5,218 nucleotides of DNA from Candidatus Thorarchaeota archaeon (GCA_016839345.1 JAEOUL010000010.1:1-5218); one strand, 5' to 3'. Positions 1 through 5,218 are shown, numbered from the stretch's first letter. Notes: generated by a model from the letters alone, not told the origin. Made by a program: numbers and translations.

Positions 1-1
1 A

Positions 2-376
2 TCGGCAAAGATTCAAAATGAACGCGCCAGTCTTACAGATGTGGTTGTATCTGGTCATGAATCTGCAGAGTGGGGAGTTGTATCATATGGTTGTACATCA
101 AGATCTGTGGAGGAATTAATTGCAAGAAGTTCGGGTACCCCTCCATTGAGATCGTTGCGGTTGAGAACGGTATGGCCATTTCCGGATTCGGAGGTAAGAG
201 AATTTGCCAAATCAGTTGAACAATTACTAGTACCTGAACTTAGTCTGGGACAGCTCTCCAGAGAAGTGTCAAGAGTTGTTGGTGATTCTGTAAATGTGGT
301 TCCACTCACTAAGATTGGTGGAGGCCTTATGATCGAACCAGATGAACTGGTGGAAAGAATCAAATCAGAATCGTAG
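2..376 (+). CDS. korA: 2-oxoacid:ferredoxin oxidoreductase, alpha subunit, C-terminal part (5' end outside window)
   Basis: The frame is open from the left edge to a TAG at 374-376, giving 124 visible residues; the start lies outside the window. The protein looks like the C-terminal part (domain II) of the alpha subunit of 2-oxoglutarate/2-oxoacid:ferredoxin oxidoreductases. These cytoplasmic enzymes convert a 2-oxoacid plus CoA to acyl-CoA and CO2 and reduce ferredoxin. Seen in order: a 'WGVVSYGCTSRSVEELI' segment, the 'LRLRTVWPFPDSEVREF' segment typical of the family, 'VEQLLVPELSLGQLSREV' (family pattern E-x-x-x-GQL), and a normal 'GGGLMIEPDELVERI' tail. The C-terminus therefore looks complete. 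A GTG at 41 is internal, not the start. No beta-subunit gene follows; the next gene is convergent, so a partner would have to lie upstream or elsewhere. The 2-oxoacid specificity (2-oxoglutarate, pyruvate or branched-chain) cannot be told from this part. Confidence 0.85.
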   Translation, partial: SAKIQNERASLTDVVVSGHESAEWGVVSYGCTSRSVEELIARSSGTPPLRSLRLRTVWPFPDSEVREFAKSVEQLLVPELSLGQLSREVSRVVGDSVNVVPLTKIGGGLMIEPDELVERIKSES

Positions 377-2112
377 TTTATGAGAGAGATATCGACTGGG
401 GAAGTAGGGCTTGGTGGGTCTGGATTTCCAACGATTATGACAATACTAGTTCTCATCCAGATGACTATGGGTTGTGAAATGTTAGTTTCTTCGCACCAGG
501 GGCTGCTTACATACAGATGCAGATTGTGTAATCCTGGATAGATTGAAAGTGGGAAAAGAACCTGTATTGGATAGGTGATATTTGCATTGTTAATTGTGAT
601 AAAGGGGACGTCTGCCTTATCAGCATAGATTCTCACATCAACAATTGCGACATTTTGGCCGCTATCATCTGTAACATTAAGAGCGATCTCAGTTGTTTCT
701 CCATAATAGACCAAATCAAAGCCTGCATTGACATTGATGGTCCCATGTACAATGATTTCTAGTTCAAGGGAAACCTGAGCAATGAATGAGATGTCACATA
801 TTTCAATGGTTACTATGTGAGGACCCAGTGAAGTATTGTCAGTGATTGTGAAAATAAGTTCCGTTAGGCTGTTTGCTATAACTGACATGTTGGCTTCAAT
901 CTCACCTATGGAGTCAATGATTGCTATTGGAATCACTTGACTCTGTAAGAAGGTCGAATTGATGCTGATATTCAGTGTGATATTGCTGCCACGTGTGGTC
1001 GACCAAGAAGAATTCGTTGTTGAAAGCTGAACAATGTAAGGACGCACATCGACTGTGACTAATTCAGACTCATTCTGATACAGGGGATTAACAGATGTCA
1101 GATTCACATTGTAGAGTCCTGGTTCGACGTTGAAAGGAATTGATACGCTGTATAATCCGTTACTGAGAGAATTCATTATGCCGGAAGAAAAGGAGGTTTC
1201 CCACTGAATTATGCTATCGGATATAGGTTGACCTCCCCAGGTTGTTTGTTCCGTCACTATGTCTACAGATTCTATTCGACTACCATCTGGAGTCTGGCAA
1301 TGAATTGAAGATGGTGAAGAAAGAACGGTTAGATTTGAGGAGGACCTTGTTACTGTGATAGGAAATGACTCTGAGAAAGGAAGAAAGTCTTCGGTGCCAT
1401 TACCTTCTACTATAACTGTATAATCTCCTGGAGGACCAGTAGTGTCTGTCCAGTTCATCTGAACTTCTCCACTTGTGGATGTAGTCGTATTTGATTGCAG
1501 TATTGGGTCAAATGTGGAATTGAGTAGTGTTACTGTTACAGGGCTGTTCCCGTATGGAATAGATTGGTTATGCATACTCATTACTTTGAACTCGAGCGTG
1601 GTATTTGTGTCGACTTCAATATTCAATAGTGATAATGGCACAACGCTGAGGTGCCCTCTTGTTATATTCACGACTATCGTGTCACCTCCACCCTGTGAAT
1701 AGGAATCGTAGATTTCAACATTAAAGACCACAAAAGTCTGCGTGCCAATTGATCCTGGTGAAGTGTCTTCTGGCAAAATGGTGTAAGATGAATTGAAATA
1801 GCGTGTTTCGCTTGAGGGTGAGATATAATAGCTATTTGAAAATGCAGGACCTTGGTCGGTCACTACAGCAAATGACACATAGCACCATCCATCTTCACTG
1901 AAATCCGCAATCAACCTAGCCACCATATTCATTGTTTCACCCACTTCATACACTAGCTTGTCAGTTTCGAAGTAGTGGAATTCAAAATAGAATGCAGAAA
2001 CGGGTGTAACCAGACAAAGTGCGATGAATGTACAGACAAAAATGGCTGCAAGTGATCTTTGGCTCAAATGACCCACCAAATCTCGGTTCGTATATTGCCT
2101 AAAAAACAGCAC
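55..2112 (-). CDS. Secreted Ig-like multidomain surface protein; C-terminal 106 residues antisense to korA
   Basis: A 685-codon gene with GTG start at 2112 and TGA at 57-55. Residues 1-40 form a signal peptide: charged N-region, a hydrophobic stretch from about L21, and an AxA-type cleavage site after 'TPVSA'. Residues 41 to about 560 look like roughly five beta-rich Ig-like modules of about 100 residues each, with boundaries near 153, 257, 357 and 457. Recurring 'PGxYxVxV/PGLYNVNL/PGLHNLHL' strands support this. I count 20 N-x-S/T sequons in residues 41-578, which suits a heavily N-glycosylated extracellular protein. A Pro/Ser hinge, 'PDPPSPTSP', lies at 564-572. In anchored archaeal surface proteins a transmembrane helix usually follows such a hinge; here there is none. 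Residues 580-685 are hydrophilic, Ser/Thr-rich and antisense to korA. No clear Shine-Dalgarno precedes the GTG; TTG at 2079 or GTG at 2076 would give a more ordinary signal peptide. Function is unknown: adhesion, S-layer association or substrate binding are all possible. The body is well supported; the tail may not be a natural protein end. Confidence 0.8.
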   Translation of the reverse strand: MLFFRQYTNRDLVGHLSQRSLAAIFVCTFIALCLVTPVSAFYFEFHYFETDKLVYEVGETMNMVARLIADFSEDGWCYVSFAVVTDQGPAFSNSYYISPSSETRYFNSSYTILPEDTSPGSIGTQTFVVFNVEIYDSYSQGGGDTIVVNITRGHLSVVPLSLLNIEVDTNTTLEFKVMSMHNQSIPYGNSPVTVTLLNSTFDPILQSNTTTSTSGEVQMNWTDTTGPPGDYTVIVEGNGTEDFLPFSESFPITVTRSSSNLTVLSSPSSIHCQTPDGSRIESVDIVTEQTTWGGQPISDSIIQWETSFSSGIMNSLSNGLYSVSIPFNVEPGLYNVNLTSVNPLYQNESELVTVDVRPYIVQLSTTNSSWSTTRGSNITLNISINSTFLQSQVIPIAIIDSIGEIEANMSVIANSLTELIFTITDNTSLGPHIVTIEICDISFIAQVSLELEIIVHGTINVNAGFDLVYYGETTEIALNVTDDSGQNVAIVDVRIYADKADVPFITINNANITYPIQVLFPLSIYPGLHNLHLYVSSPWCEETNISQPIVIWMRTSIVIIVGNPDPPSPTSPVDISLINYDSDLILSTSSSGSIIRPPPILVSGTTFTESPTTLDTSLESCPRLSSGTSNCSTDLANSLTSESGNGHTVLNRNDLNGGVPELLAINSSTDLDVQPYDTTPHSADS

Positions 2113-2184
2113 ACGAATAGAACGACAACTTTAATTCAAGACCTATTGCCAATCAGGCGCTGAAGAGAAGGAGTGTCTTAATTT
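2113..2184. promoter_or_regulatory. Divergent promoter region between surface protein and rpo8
   Basis: This 72-bp gap lies between two divergently transcribed genes, so it must hold both promoters unless one lies inside a gene. The only clear AT-rich element is 'ctttaatt' at 2129-2136. On the minus strand it reads 'aattaaag', about 20 bp before the surface-gene GTG, which would fit a leaderless or nearly leaderless transcript. On the plus strand it is about 50 bp before the rpo8 ATG, which would leave a leader of about 25-30 nt holding the Shine-Dalgarno. One box serving both directions is inference; neither strand has a perfect archaeal TATA consensus. Confidence 0.35.
2168..2175 (+). promoter_or_regulatory. 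Shine-Dalgarno site of rpo8
   Basis: The stretch 'aaggagtg' complements the conserved 3' end of archaeal 16S rRNA and sits 9 nt before the ATG at 2185. It supports that ATG as the start and shows that this organism uses leadered translation for at least some genes. Confidence 0.6.
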
Positions 2185-2550
2185 ATGGTAGTCCGTTTAA
2201 AGAATGCCACAATTGAATCTATTGAAGATACTGAAACAAAGAAACTCAAGGTTGTCAAGGTAGATGCAAAAGAGGACGGGGCTCAGATTACATTGGAACT
2301 TCCGGAGGTCCTGTGGGCTGCAATGAATCCAAGGGACAAGGTCACAGTCATAATCGATTCTAAACCAATTGCACGAGGAGAAAGTGCCAAACTATATGCA
2401 GAAAGCAAGGTTTTTCGGATAAGGGAAGACAATGGAATTGAAGTAATTGGAACAGTAGGTGGACTGAGAATGACTCTTGATATTAGCAGTCCTACTGCTG
2501 CTCAACGAAAAACCTTTGATTCCGGCAAATTCTTGATAGCCATTGTTTGA
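2185..2550 (+). CDS. rpo8: DNA-directed RNA polymerase subunit Rpo8 (RpoG, RPB8 homologue)
   Basis: A complete 121-residue protein, ATG to TGA, close to the size expected for archaeal Rpo8. It matches the eukaryotic RPB8 fold signature from memory: a central 'LYAESKVFRI' corresponds to RPB8 'YVMYGKVYRI', and the C-terminal 'GTVGGLRMTLDI' followed by 'FDSGKFLIAIV' corresponds to RPB8 'YGGLLMRLQG' and 'FEVDSRVYLLMKK'. The family is an OB-fold-like beta-barrel on the periphery of the polymerase near the large-subunit pore; it is assembled into RNA polymerase and is not itself catalytic. Archaeal homologues are known from Crenarchaeota, Korarchaeota and Asgard genomes and are absent from most Euryarchaeota, which helps place the organism. 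The gene diverges from the surface-protein gene and lies 172 bp before a TFB paralogue on the same strand. The TGA stop falls exactly at the family's usual C-terminus. Identification is by motif only, without a profile search. Confidence 0.82.
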   Translation: MVVRLKNATIESIEDTETKKLKVVKVDAKEDGAQITLELPEVLWAAMNPRDKVTVIIDSKPIARGESAKLYAESKVFRIREDNGIEVIGTVGGLRMTLDISSPTAAQRKTFDSGKFLIAIV

Positions 2551-2609
2551 AAGAGCCTTTCAATATTCAATCAGAATAGTTTCGGGTATCTCTTTCTCAG
2601 TCCGGACCG

Positions 2610-2633
2610 CTAGTGCCCATTGTAAGGCACTAG
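2610..2633. repeat. Perfect 8+8 bp inverted repeat (candidate operator or RNA hairpin)
   Basis: CTAGTGCC at 2610-2617 is exactly complementary to GGCACTAG at 2626-2633, separated by the 8-nt spacer 'cattgtaa'. It lies 8 bp before the TATA-like box of the next gene, a place where an archaeal regulator could affect TBP/TFB binding. It is 59 bp after the rpo8 stop and has no T-tract behind it, so it does not look like an intrinsic terminator. Operator function is inference. Confidence 0.55.
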
Positions 2634-2640
2634 AAATCTG

Positions 2641-2650
2641 CTTTATAGAA
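2641..2650 (+). promoter_or_regulatory. TATA-like box upstream of TFB paralogue
   Basis: 'ctttatagaa' contains TTTATA at 2642-2647, close to the archaeal TATA consensus. Transcription would begin near 2668-2672, giving a leader of roughly 50 nt before the GTG at 2723. This would make the TFB paralogue independently transcribed from rpo8. The call rests on sequence match only. Confidence 0.4.
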
Positions 2651-2722
2651 CAACATATCCCGGAGAGCGTACTGAAACCCTCCTGAAATCTAGTTAGGAC
2701 CGCAGACCTATGTCTAGTTTGG

Positions 2723-3283
2723 GTGTGGTCTTTGATTGATGAAACATTCGAGGCTATTCAAAGCGAGTCTTGGTCTTGCCCTGACTGTTCAGGTCTGTTG
2801 ACAGCGAACCAGGGCTATATAGTATGTGTAGAATGCGGTTTGGTGATTTCTAGAGAATACGTGTCACCCACCTATCAGATGGGTGAAAAGGTATCTGACA
2901 ATGCACCTGAAGCAAGCGTATACGTTTCTCTTGGTAATCGTATGCATATTGTTGATGGACTGGGGAGCTATATTGGCTTCCATAAGGATAGGTACTTCCA
3001 GGATGCACATGGTCAGACTCTCACAGCACGGTCTCAGAAGAAATTCAAGCGGCTTAAGATGATTTACAGTACACGGATAAGAATCGGCAAAAACGAAGCA
3101 AAATATCGAGCTCTCAGAACACTCAACCATGTTTCGAAGCTGCTTATGTTGAACGAACAAGTCCGTGATCGTACAGCCTATCTCTACAAGAAGATATCAT
3201 CTGAGTCTTCAGAGAAAATTAACAATAACATCCTGCTTGTTGCTGTGTGTCTTCTAATGGCTGTGAGAGAGTTCAAAGAGTGA
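2723..3283 (+). CDS. tfb: TFB (TFIIB-like) transcription initiation factor, N-terminal part, ended by in-frame TGA
   Basis: This 186-residue frame is the N-terminal half of a transcription factor B homologue, which bridges TBP-bound promoter DNA and RNA polymerase. Seen: a zinc ribbon with C19-x2-C22-x12-C35-x2-C38 ending in 'CGLVIS'; a reader/linker region with 'GLGSYIG' at 79-85 and 'DAHGQTLTARSQKKFKRLK' at 94-112; then the first cyclin-like repeat with 'YRALRTLNHV' (128-137), 'VRDRTAYLYKKI' (147-158) and 'ILLVAVCLLMAVREFKE' (170-186). A TGA at 3281-3283 cuts this repeat before its last helices. The same frame continues with matching TFB sequence to 3760, so this is half of an interrupted gene. 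The truncated product would lack the second cyclin repeat needed for normal TBP-DNA contact. The GTG at 2723 is the only standard start codon before the zinc ribbon in this frame except TTG at 2732. No clear Shine-Dalgarno precedes it. Confidence 0.78.
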   Translation: MWSLIDETFEAIQSESWSCPDCSGLLTANQGYIVCVECGLVISREYVSPTYQMGEKVSDNAPEASVYVSLGNRMHIVDGLGSYIGFHKDRYFQDAHGQTLTARSQKKFKRLKMIYSTRIRIGKNEAKYRALRTLNHVSKLLMLNEQVRDRTAYLYKKISSESSEKINNNILLVAVCLLMAVREFKE

Positions 3284-3295
3284 GCCCCGATAACT

Positions 3296-3760
3296 TTGGA
3301 CGAGATAGCTAATACCTTCGAAAAATGTGGACATCGAGTGAACGTCAGGGCTATTGTAAGAGAAGCGCTGAAACTTAAATCACTGACAGGTGTTGCTCCT
3401 GAGGTTCGTCGTCCAGAGGACTATGTGCCAAGGGTCCTGTCTATGTTGATGAACAGTGAAAAGGTGCTCAAGAAGGTGATTGCTCGTGGATGGAGTCCGA
3501 AGATGTATGAGAATGCTCTCAGAGACAAGATCCTCGAGGTTCTTGAAATGATACCGACTTCTAGAAGAGGAGGACGGAATCCATACATATTCACTGTATC
3601 TGCGGCTTATGCAAGCGACCGGCTAATTGCAGATAATCATGGAAGACGGTCTGTGCTTACTCAGAAGCTCATTTCAGAAGCTACAGAGGTCGCTGAATAC
3701 AGCATTCGAGATCATTTTGGGATGATGAAGAAAGTGATTGCTTTAGCTTCTCCAGCATAG
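3296..3760 (+). CDS. tfb: TFB (TFIIB-like) transcription factor, C-terminal part, in frame after TGA
   Basis: This part continues the preceding frame from codon 3284 and runs to TAG at 3758-3760. The first possible start after the stop is TTG at 3296 (154 residues). There is no Shine-Dalgarno before it, so independent translation looks poor. The sequence opens with the end of the first cyclin repeat ('TLDEIANTFEKCG'), and carries the second repeat: 'RRPEDYVPRVLSML' at 38-51 (compare the family's P-E-D-Y-I-P-R), 'GGRNPYIFTVSAAYASDRL' at 92-110, and 'LTQKLISEATEVAEYSIRDHF' at 121-141 (compare T-Q-x-E-V-x-x-x-x-x-V-x-x-x-T-I-R). Joined across the TGA, the gene would encode 345 residues including the recoded one, a normal TFB length. 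Nothing else breaks the frame over nearly 480 bp. It is either the second half of a recently interrupted gene, or of a gene read through at the stop. Confidence 0.7.
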   Translation: MDEIANTFEKCGHRVNVRAIVREALKLKSLTGVAPEVRRPEDYVPRVLSMLMNSEKVLKKVIARGWSPKMYENALRDKILEVLEMIPTSRRGGRNPYIFTVSAAYASDRLIADNHGRRSVLTQKLISEATEVAEYSIRDHFGMMKKVIALASPA

Positions 3761-3800
3761 AGAGGTAATGTAACAAATTCGGCTTCAATCATACTCTTGA

Positions 3801-3807
3801 AGGTGAT
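3801..3807 (+). promoter_or_regulatory. Shine-Dalgarno site of the secretion ATPase gene
   Basis: AGGTGAT matches the archaeal Shine-Dalgarno core GGAGGTGATCC over seven bases and ends 9 nt before the ATG at 3817. It fixes the start of the following gene, which is also the first ATG after an in-frame TAG at 3811-3813. Confidence 0.75.
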
Positions 3808-3816
3808 GATTAGAAA

Positions 3817-5218
3817 ATGCGGGAAGATAAAGTGAGCGTGATAAGATGTCCAGACACAAGGTGCTCAGATTGTTCTGAATTGGTCGCTCAAGACTGCTCG
3901 AAACTCTCTTTAGCACTGGGAGAGGGAACACGCCAGAAAGCGATTATTCTGGAAGCTTCCAAGAGCCTTCTTCATCTTGGAGGAATAGCAGGTTGCATCC
4001 CAACCAGACCGCCTTGGATAGGAAACGGTTGGGAATCGGTTTACATTGGTAATCAAGAAAGGTTTCCGGACAATGACTGGTGCCCTATAGATGTCTATTT
4101 TGTTGGGCCGTATCTTTCGCTTTACTTCTCGCTGACGAGTGGGAACGAACTCTTCCACAGATCGTATCCATTAGTGAAAACTTCGCTCGAGTATGGATTA
4201 TTGCAGAAACTAAGTGAATCAATTGAGAATGAACCACTAGAAAAGCCGGCAATAAGGACTAGTATTTCTGAACGACTTCAGCAGATTTCCGATAATGTTT
4301 GCAGAAACATCCAGAAATCGTTGCCTGAGATAAATAAAATGACGCGTGAAAGAATATCTAGAATCGTGGCAAATAGAACGACCATTCTAGAACCAATTCT
4401 TCCGATTTTGTTAGATGATGAGGTGGAAGAGGTGTATGTGGATCGTCCAAGAAAGCCCGTCTATTTTGACCACTGTAGGCTAGGAAGATGCATTTCAGAA
4501 TATGAGCTTCGTCGGGATGAGGTGCCTCGTTTTACAACACTCCTTCGGGCTGAGAGTAACCTCCATCTCGATAGAAAAAATCCTTCTCTCAAAACTGACT
4601 TGAATCTGTTTGATATGAACCTACGAATTTCCGCTAGCTTACCACCGCTTAGTCCGGATGGATTGCACTTGGAAATTCGAAGAGCACGGAAGAAACCATT
4701 CACGATTCTTGATTTAATACGCAATGGTACATTAACAACTGAAACTGCGGCGGCACTTCTTCTAGCATTGCATTATAGGTTCAACATAACAGTGACTGGA
4801 GAGCCAGGAACTGGTAAAACTACACTATTGAATGCACTTGACTTGGATAGTCCCAAAACTTGGAGAAAAATCTACATCGAAGATGCAATAGAAAGCAGAG
4901 ATCTTCAGAATCATCATCAGGTTCGCTTCAAGGTCGATCCGGTTGATGAGATAGAAGGCCACTTTGACAAATCCGCAGAGATTGTTAAGACTCTCCATAG
5001 GTCACCCGATTATCTTATTCTTGGTGAGATTCAAACTGCGGAACATAGTCAAGCGCTTTTCCAAGCTATTGCCGCGGGACTTCGTGCAATGCAGACCTGT
5101 CATAGCTATTCGGCAGCGAGCCTTGTTTCTCGCTGGACTACAGGACATGCCATTGATAAATCAAGTATAGCAATGATGGACTTGATTGTGACAATGGTAC
5201 GTCCAGTACCTGGAAAAT
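3817..5218 (+). CDS. Type II/IV secretion (VirB11/GspE/ArlI-family) ATPase with Cys-rich N-terminus, C-terminus outside window
   Basis: ATG at 3817 opens a frame that runs off the right edge; 467 residues are visible. Hexameric ATPases of this family sit under the cytoplasmic membrane and power pilus, archaellum or protein-export machines. Order: a cysteine cluster C11-x4-C16-x2-C19-x7-C27; an N-terminal region (about 30-190); 'PILPILLDDEVEEVYVD' (193-209); 'PPLSPDGLHLEIRRARKKPFT' split as 276-282 and 283-296; Walker A 'GEPGTGKTT' at 328-336; an Asp-box 'YIEDAIESR' around E355-D356; Walker B region 'PDYLILGEI' with E404; and a His-box 'TCHS' with H429. The missing end should hold only the C-terminal tail. 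Some usual residues differ: Q406 replaces the Arg common after 'GE-I/V', and 'GLRA' (421-424) replaces 'GHxG'. The gene starts 56 bp after the TFB stop, so it could be cotranscribed with it. No pilin or membrane-platform (GspF/ArlJ/TadB) gene is in view; the platform gene would be expected to follow. Which machine it serves is unknown. Confidence 0.82.
   Translation, partial: MREDKVSVIRCPDTRCSDCSELVAQDCSKLSLALGEGTRQKAIILEASKSLLHLGGIAGCIPTRPPWIGNGWESVYIGNQERFPDNDWCPIDVYFVGPYLSLYFSLTSGNELFHRSYPLVKTSLEYGLLQKLSESIENEPLEKPAIRTSISERLQQISDNVCRNIQKSLPEINKMTRERISRIVANRTTILEPILPILLDDEVEEVYVDRPRKPVYFDHCRLGRCISEYELRRDEVPRFTTLLRAESNLHLDRKNPSLKTDLNLFDMNLRISASLPPLSPDGLHLEIRRARKKPFTILDLIRNGTLTTETAAALLLALHYRFNITVTGEPGTGKTTLLNALDLDSPKTWRKIYIEDAIESRDLQNHHQVRFKVDPVDEIEGHFDKSAEIVKTLHRSPDYLILGEIQTAEHSQALFQAIAAGLRAMQTCHSYSAASLVSRWTTGHAIDKSSIAMMDLIVTMVRPVPGK

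Larger units (their letters stand above)
2551..2722 (+). other. Intergenic region between rpo8 and TFB paralogue
   Basis: This 172-bp gap has no convincing gene. It starts with a moderately pyrimidine-rich stretch near 2587-2598 ('tatctctttctc'), which might help end rpo8 transcription but is weak. It then holds a perfect inverted repeat (2610-2633), a TATA-like box (2642-2647), two copies of the heptamer GGACCGC (2604-2610 and 2697-2703), and four CTAG tetramers (2610, 2630, 2690, 2714). A nine-codon ORF, ATG at 2710 to TGA at 2739, overlaps the TFB start. Confidence 0.6.

Noticed and set aside
1475..1702. Short plus-strand open frame opposite the surface-protein gene
   Set aside because: No family resemblance, no ribosome site, and it lies fully antisense to well-supported coding sequence; a shadow frame.
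2587..2598. Pyrimidine-rich stretch after rpo8 as a transcription terminator
   Set aside because: It has no run of five or more T residues and is interrupted by other bases, so it is too weak to list as a separate feature.
2864..3160. Minus-strand open frame opposite the TFB gene
   Set aside because: It mirrors conserved TFB codons and has no recognisable protein features; a shadow frame.
3281..3283. Genome-wide reassignment of TGA to an amino acid
   Set aside because: rpo8 ends with TGA exactly at the family's normal C-terminus, and tryptophan and glycine codons are ordinary elsewhere. At most the TFB site is recoded locally.
3783..3811. Two overlapping 6-bp stems around the ATPase Shine-Dalgarno (CTTCAA/TTGAAG and AATCAT/ATGATT), suggesting a switch
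   Set aside because: Both stems are short and AT-rich, and pairings of this size are expected by chance in such sequence; no ligand-binding motif is present.
3761..3816. Archaeal SECIS element after the TFB gene that would make the TGA selenocysteine
   Set aside because: I see no convincing SECIS-like stem with the expected internal bulge in the short 3' gap, and TFB is not a known selenoprotein family.
3910..4724. Two minus-strand open frames (3910-4158 and 4461-4724) opposite the secretion ATPase
   Set aside because: Basic, low-information translations antisense to a gene with clear family motifs; shadow frames.
4964..5170. Plus-strand open frame overlapping the ATPase Walker B region in another frame
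   Set aside because: The ATPase frame carries the conserved motifs here; the alternative frame has none.

Overview
The window reads as a piece of an archaeal chromosome, most likely from an Asgard archaeon such as a Thorarchaeota relative. The evidence is an RPB8-like RNA polymerase subunit (Rpo8, known in TACK and Asgard archaea), a TFB/TFIIB-type initiation factor, a VirB11/GspE-family secretion ATPase with a cysteine-rich N-terminus, and a secreted, sequon-rich Ig-like surface protein ending in a Pro/Ser/Thr hinge. The lineage is inferred from gene content and style and was not tested phylogenetically. I saw no tRNA, rRNA, CRISPR array, transposon or phage gene.

Layout from left to right. 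(1) 1-376, + strand: the 3' end of a 2-oxoacid:ferredoxin oxidoreductase alpha subunit gene (korA-like). (2) 55-2112, - strand: a long surface-protein gene convergent with korA. Its last 106 codons are antisense to the end of korA, exactly where a membrane anchor would be expected. (3) 2113-2184: a short divergent promoter region. (4) 2185-2550, +: Rpo8, with a Shine-Dalgarno sequence. (5) 2551-2722: an intergenic region with a perfect 8+8 bp inverted repeat just before a TATA-like box. (6) 2723-3760, +: a full-length, divergent TFB paralogue whose frame is broken by one TGA codon at 3281-3283. The stop falls where the family usually has a glycine, between 'REFKE' and 'APITLDEIA', and nothing else disrupts the frame. 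(7) 3817 to the right edge, +: a secretion/pilus-type ATPase, cut by the window end, with an excellent Shine-Dalgarno and Walker A, Asp-box, Walker B and His-box elements.

Rpo8 and the TFB both act at the core of transcription: one is a polymerase subunit and the other recruits polymerase to promoters. They are codirectional, but the TFB has its own candidate promoter. The surface protein and the ATPase both concern the cell envelope, but nothing in the window links them directly.

The most interesting points are the single in-frame TGA in an otherwise intact TFB, and the surface gene that loses its expected anchor and runs antisense into korA. Either could be gene decay, recoding or a sequence error, and the window alone cannot decide.
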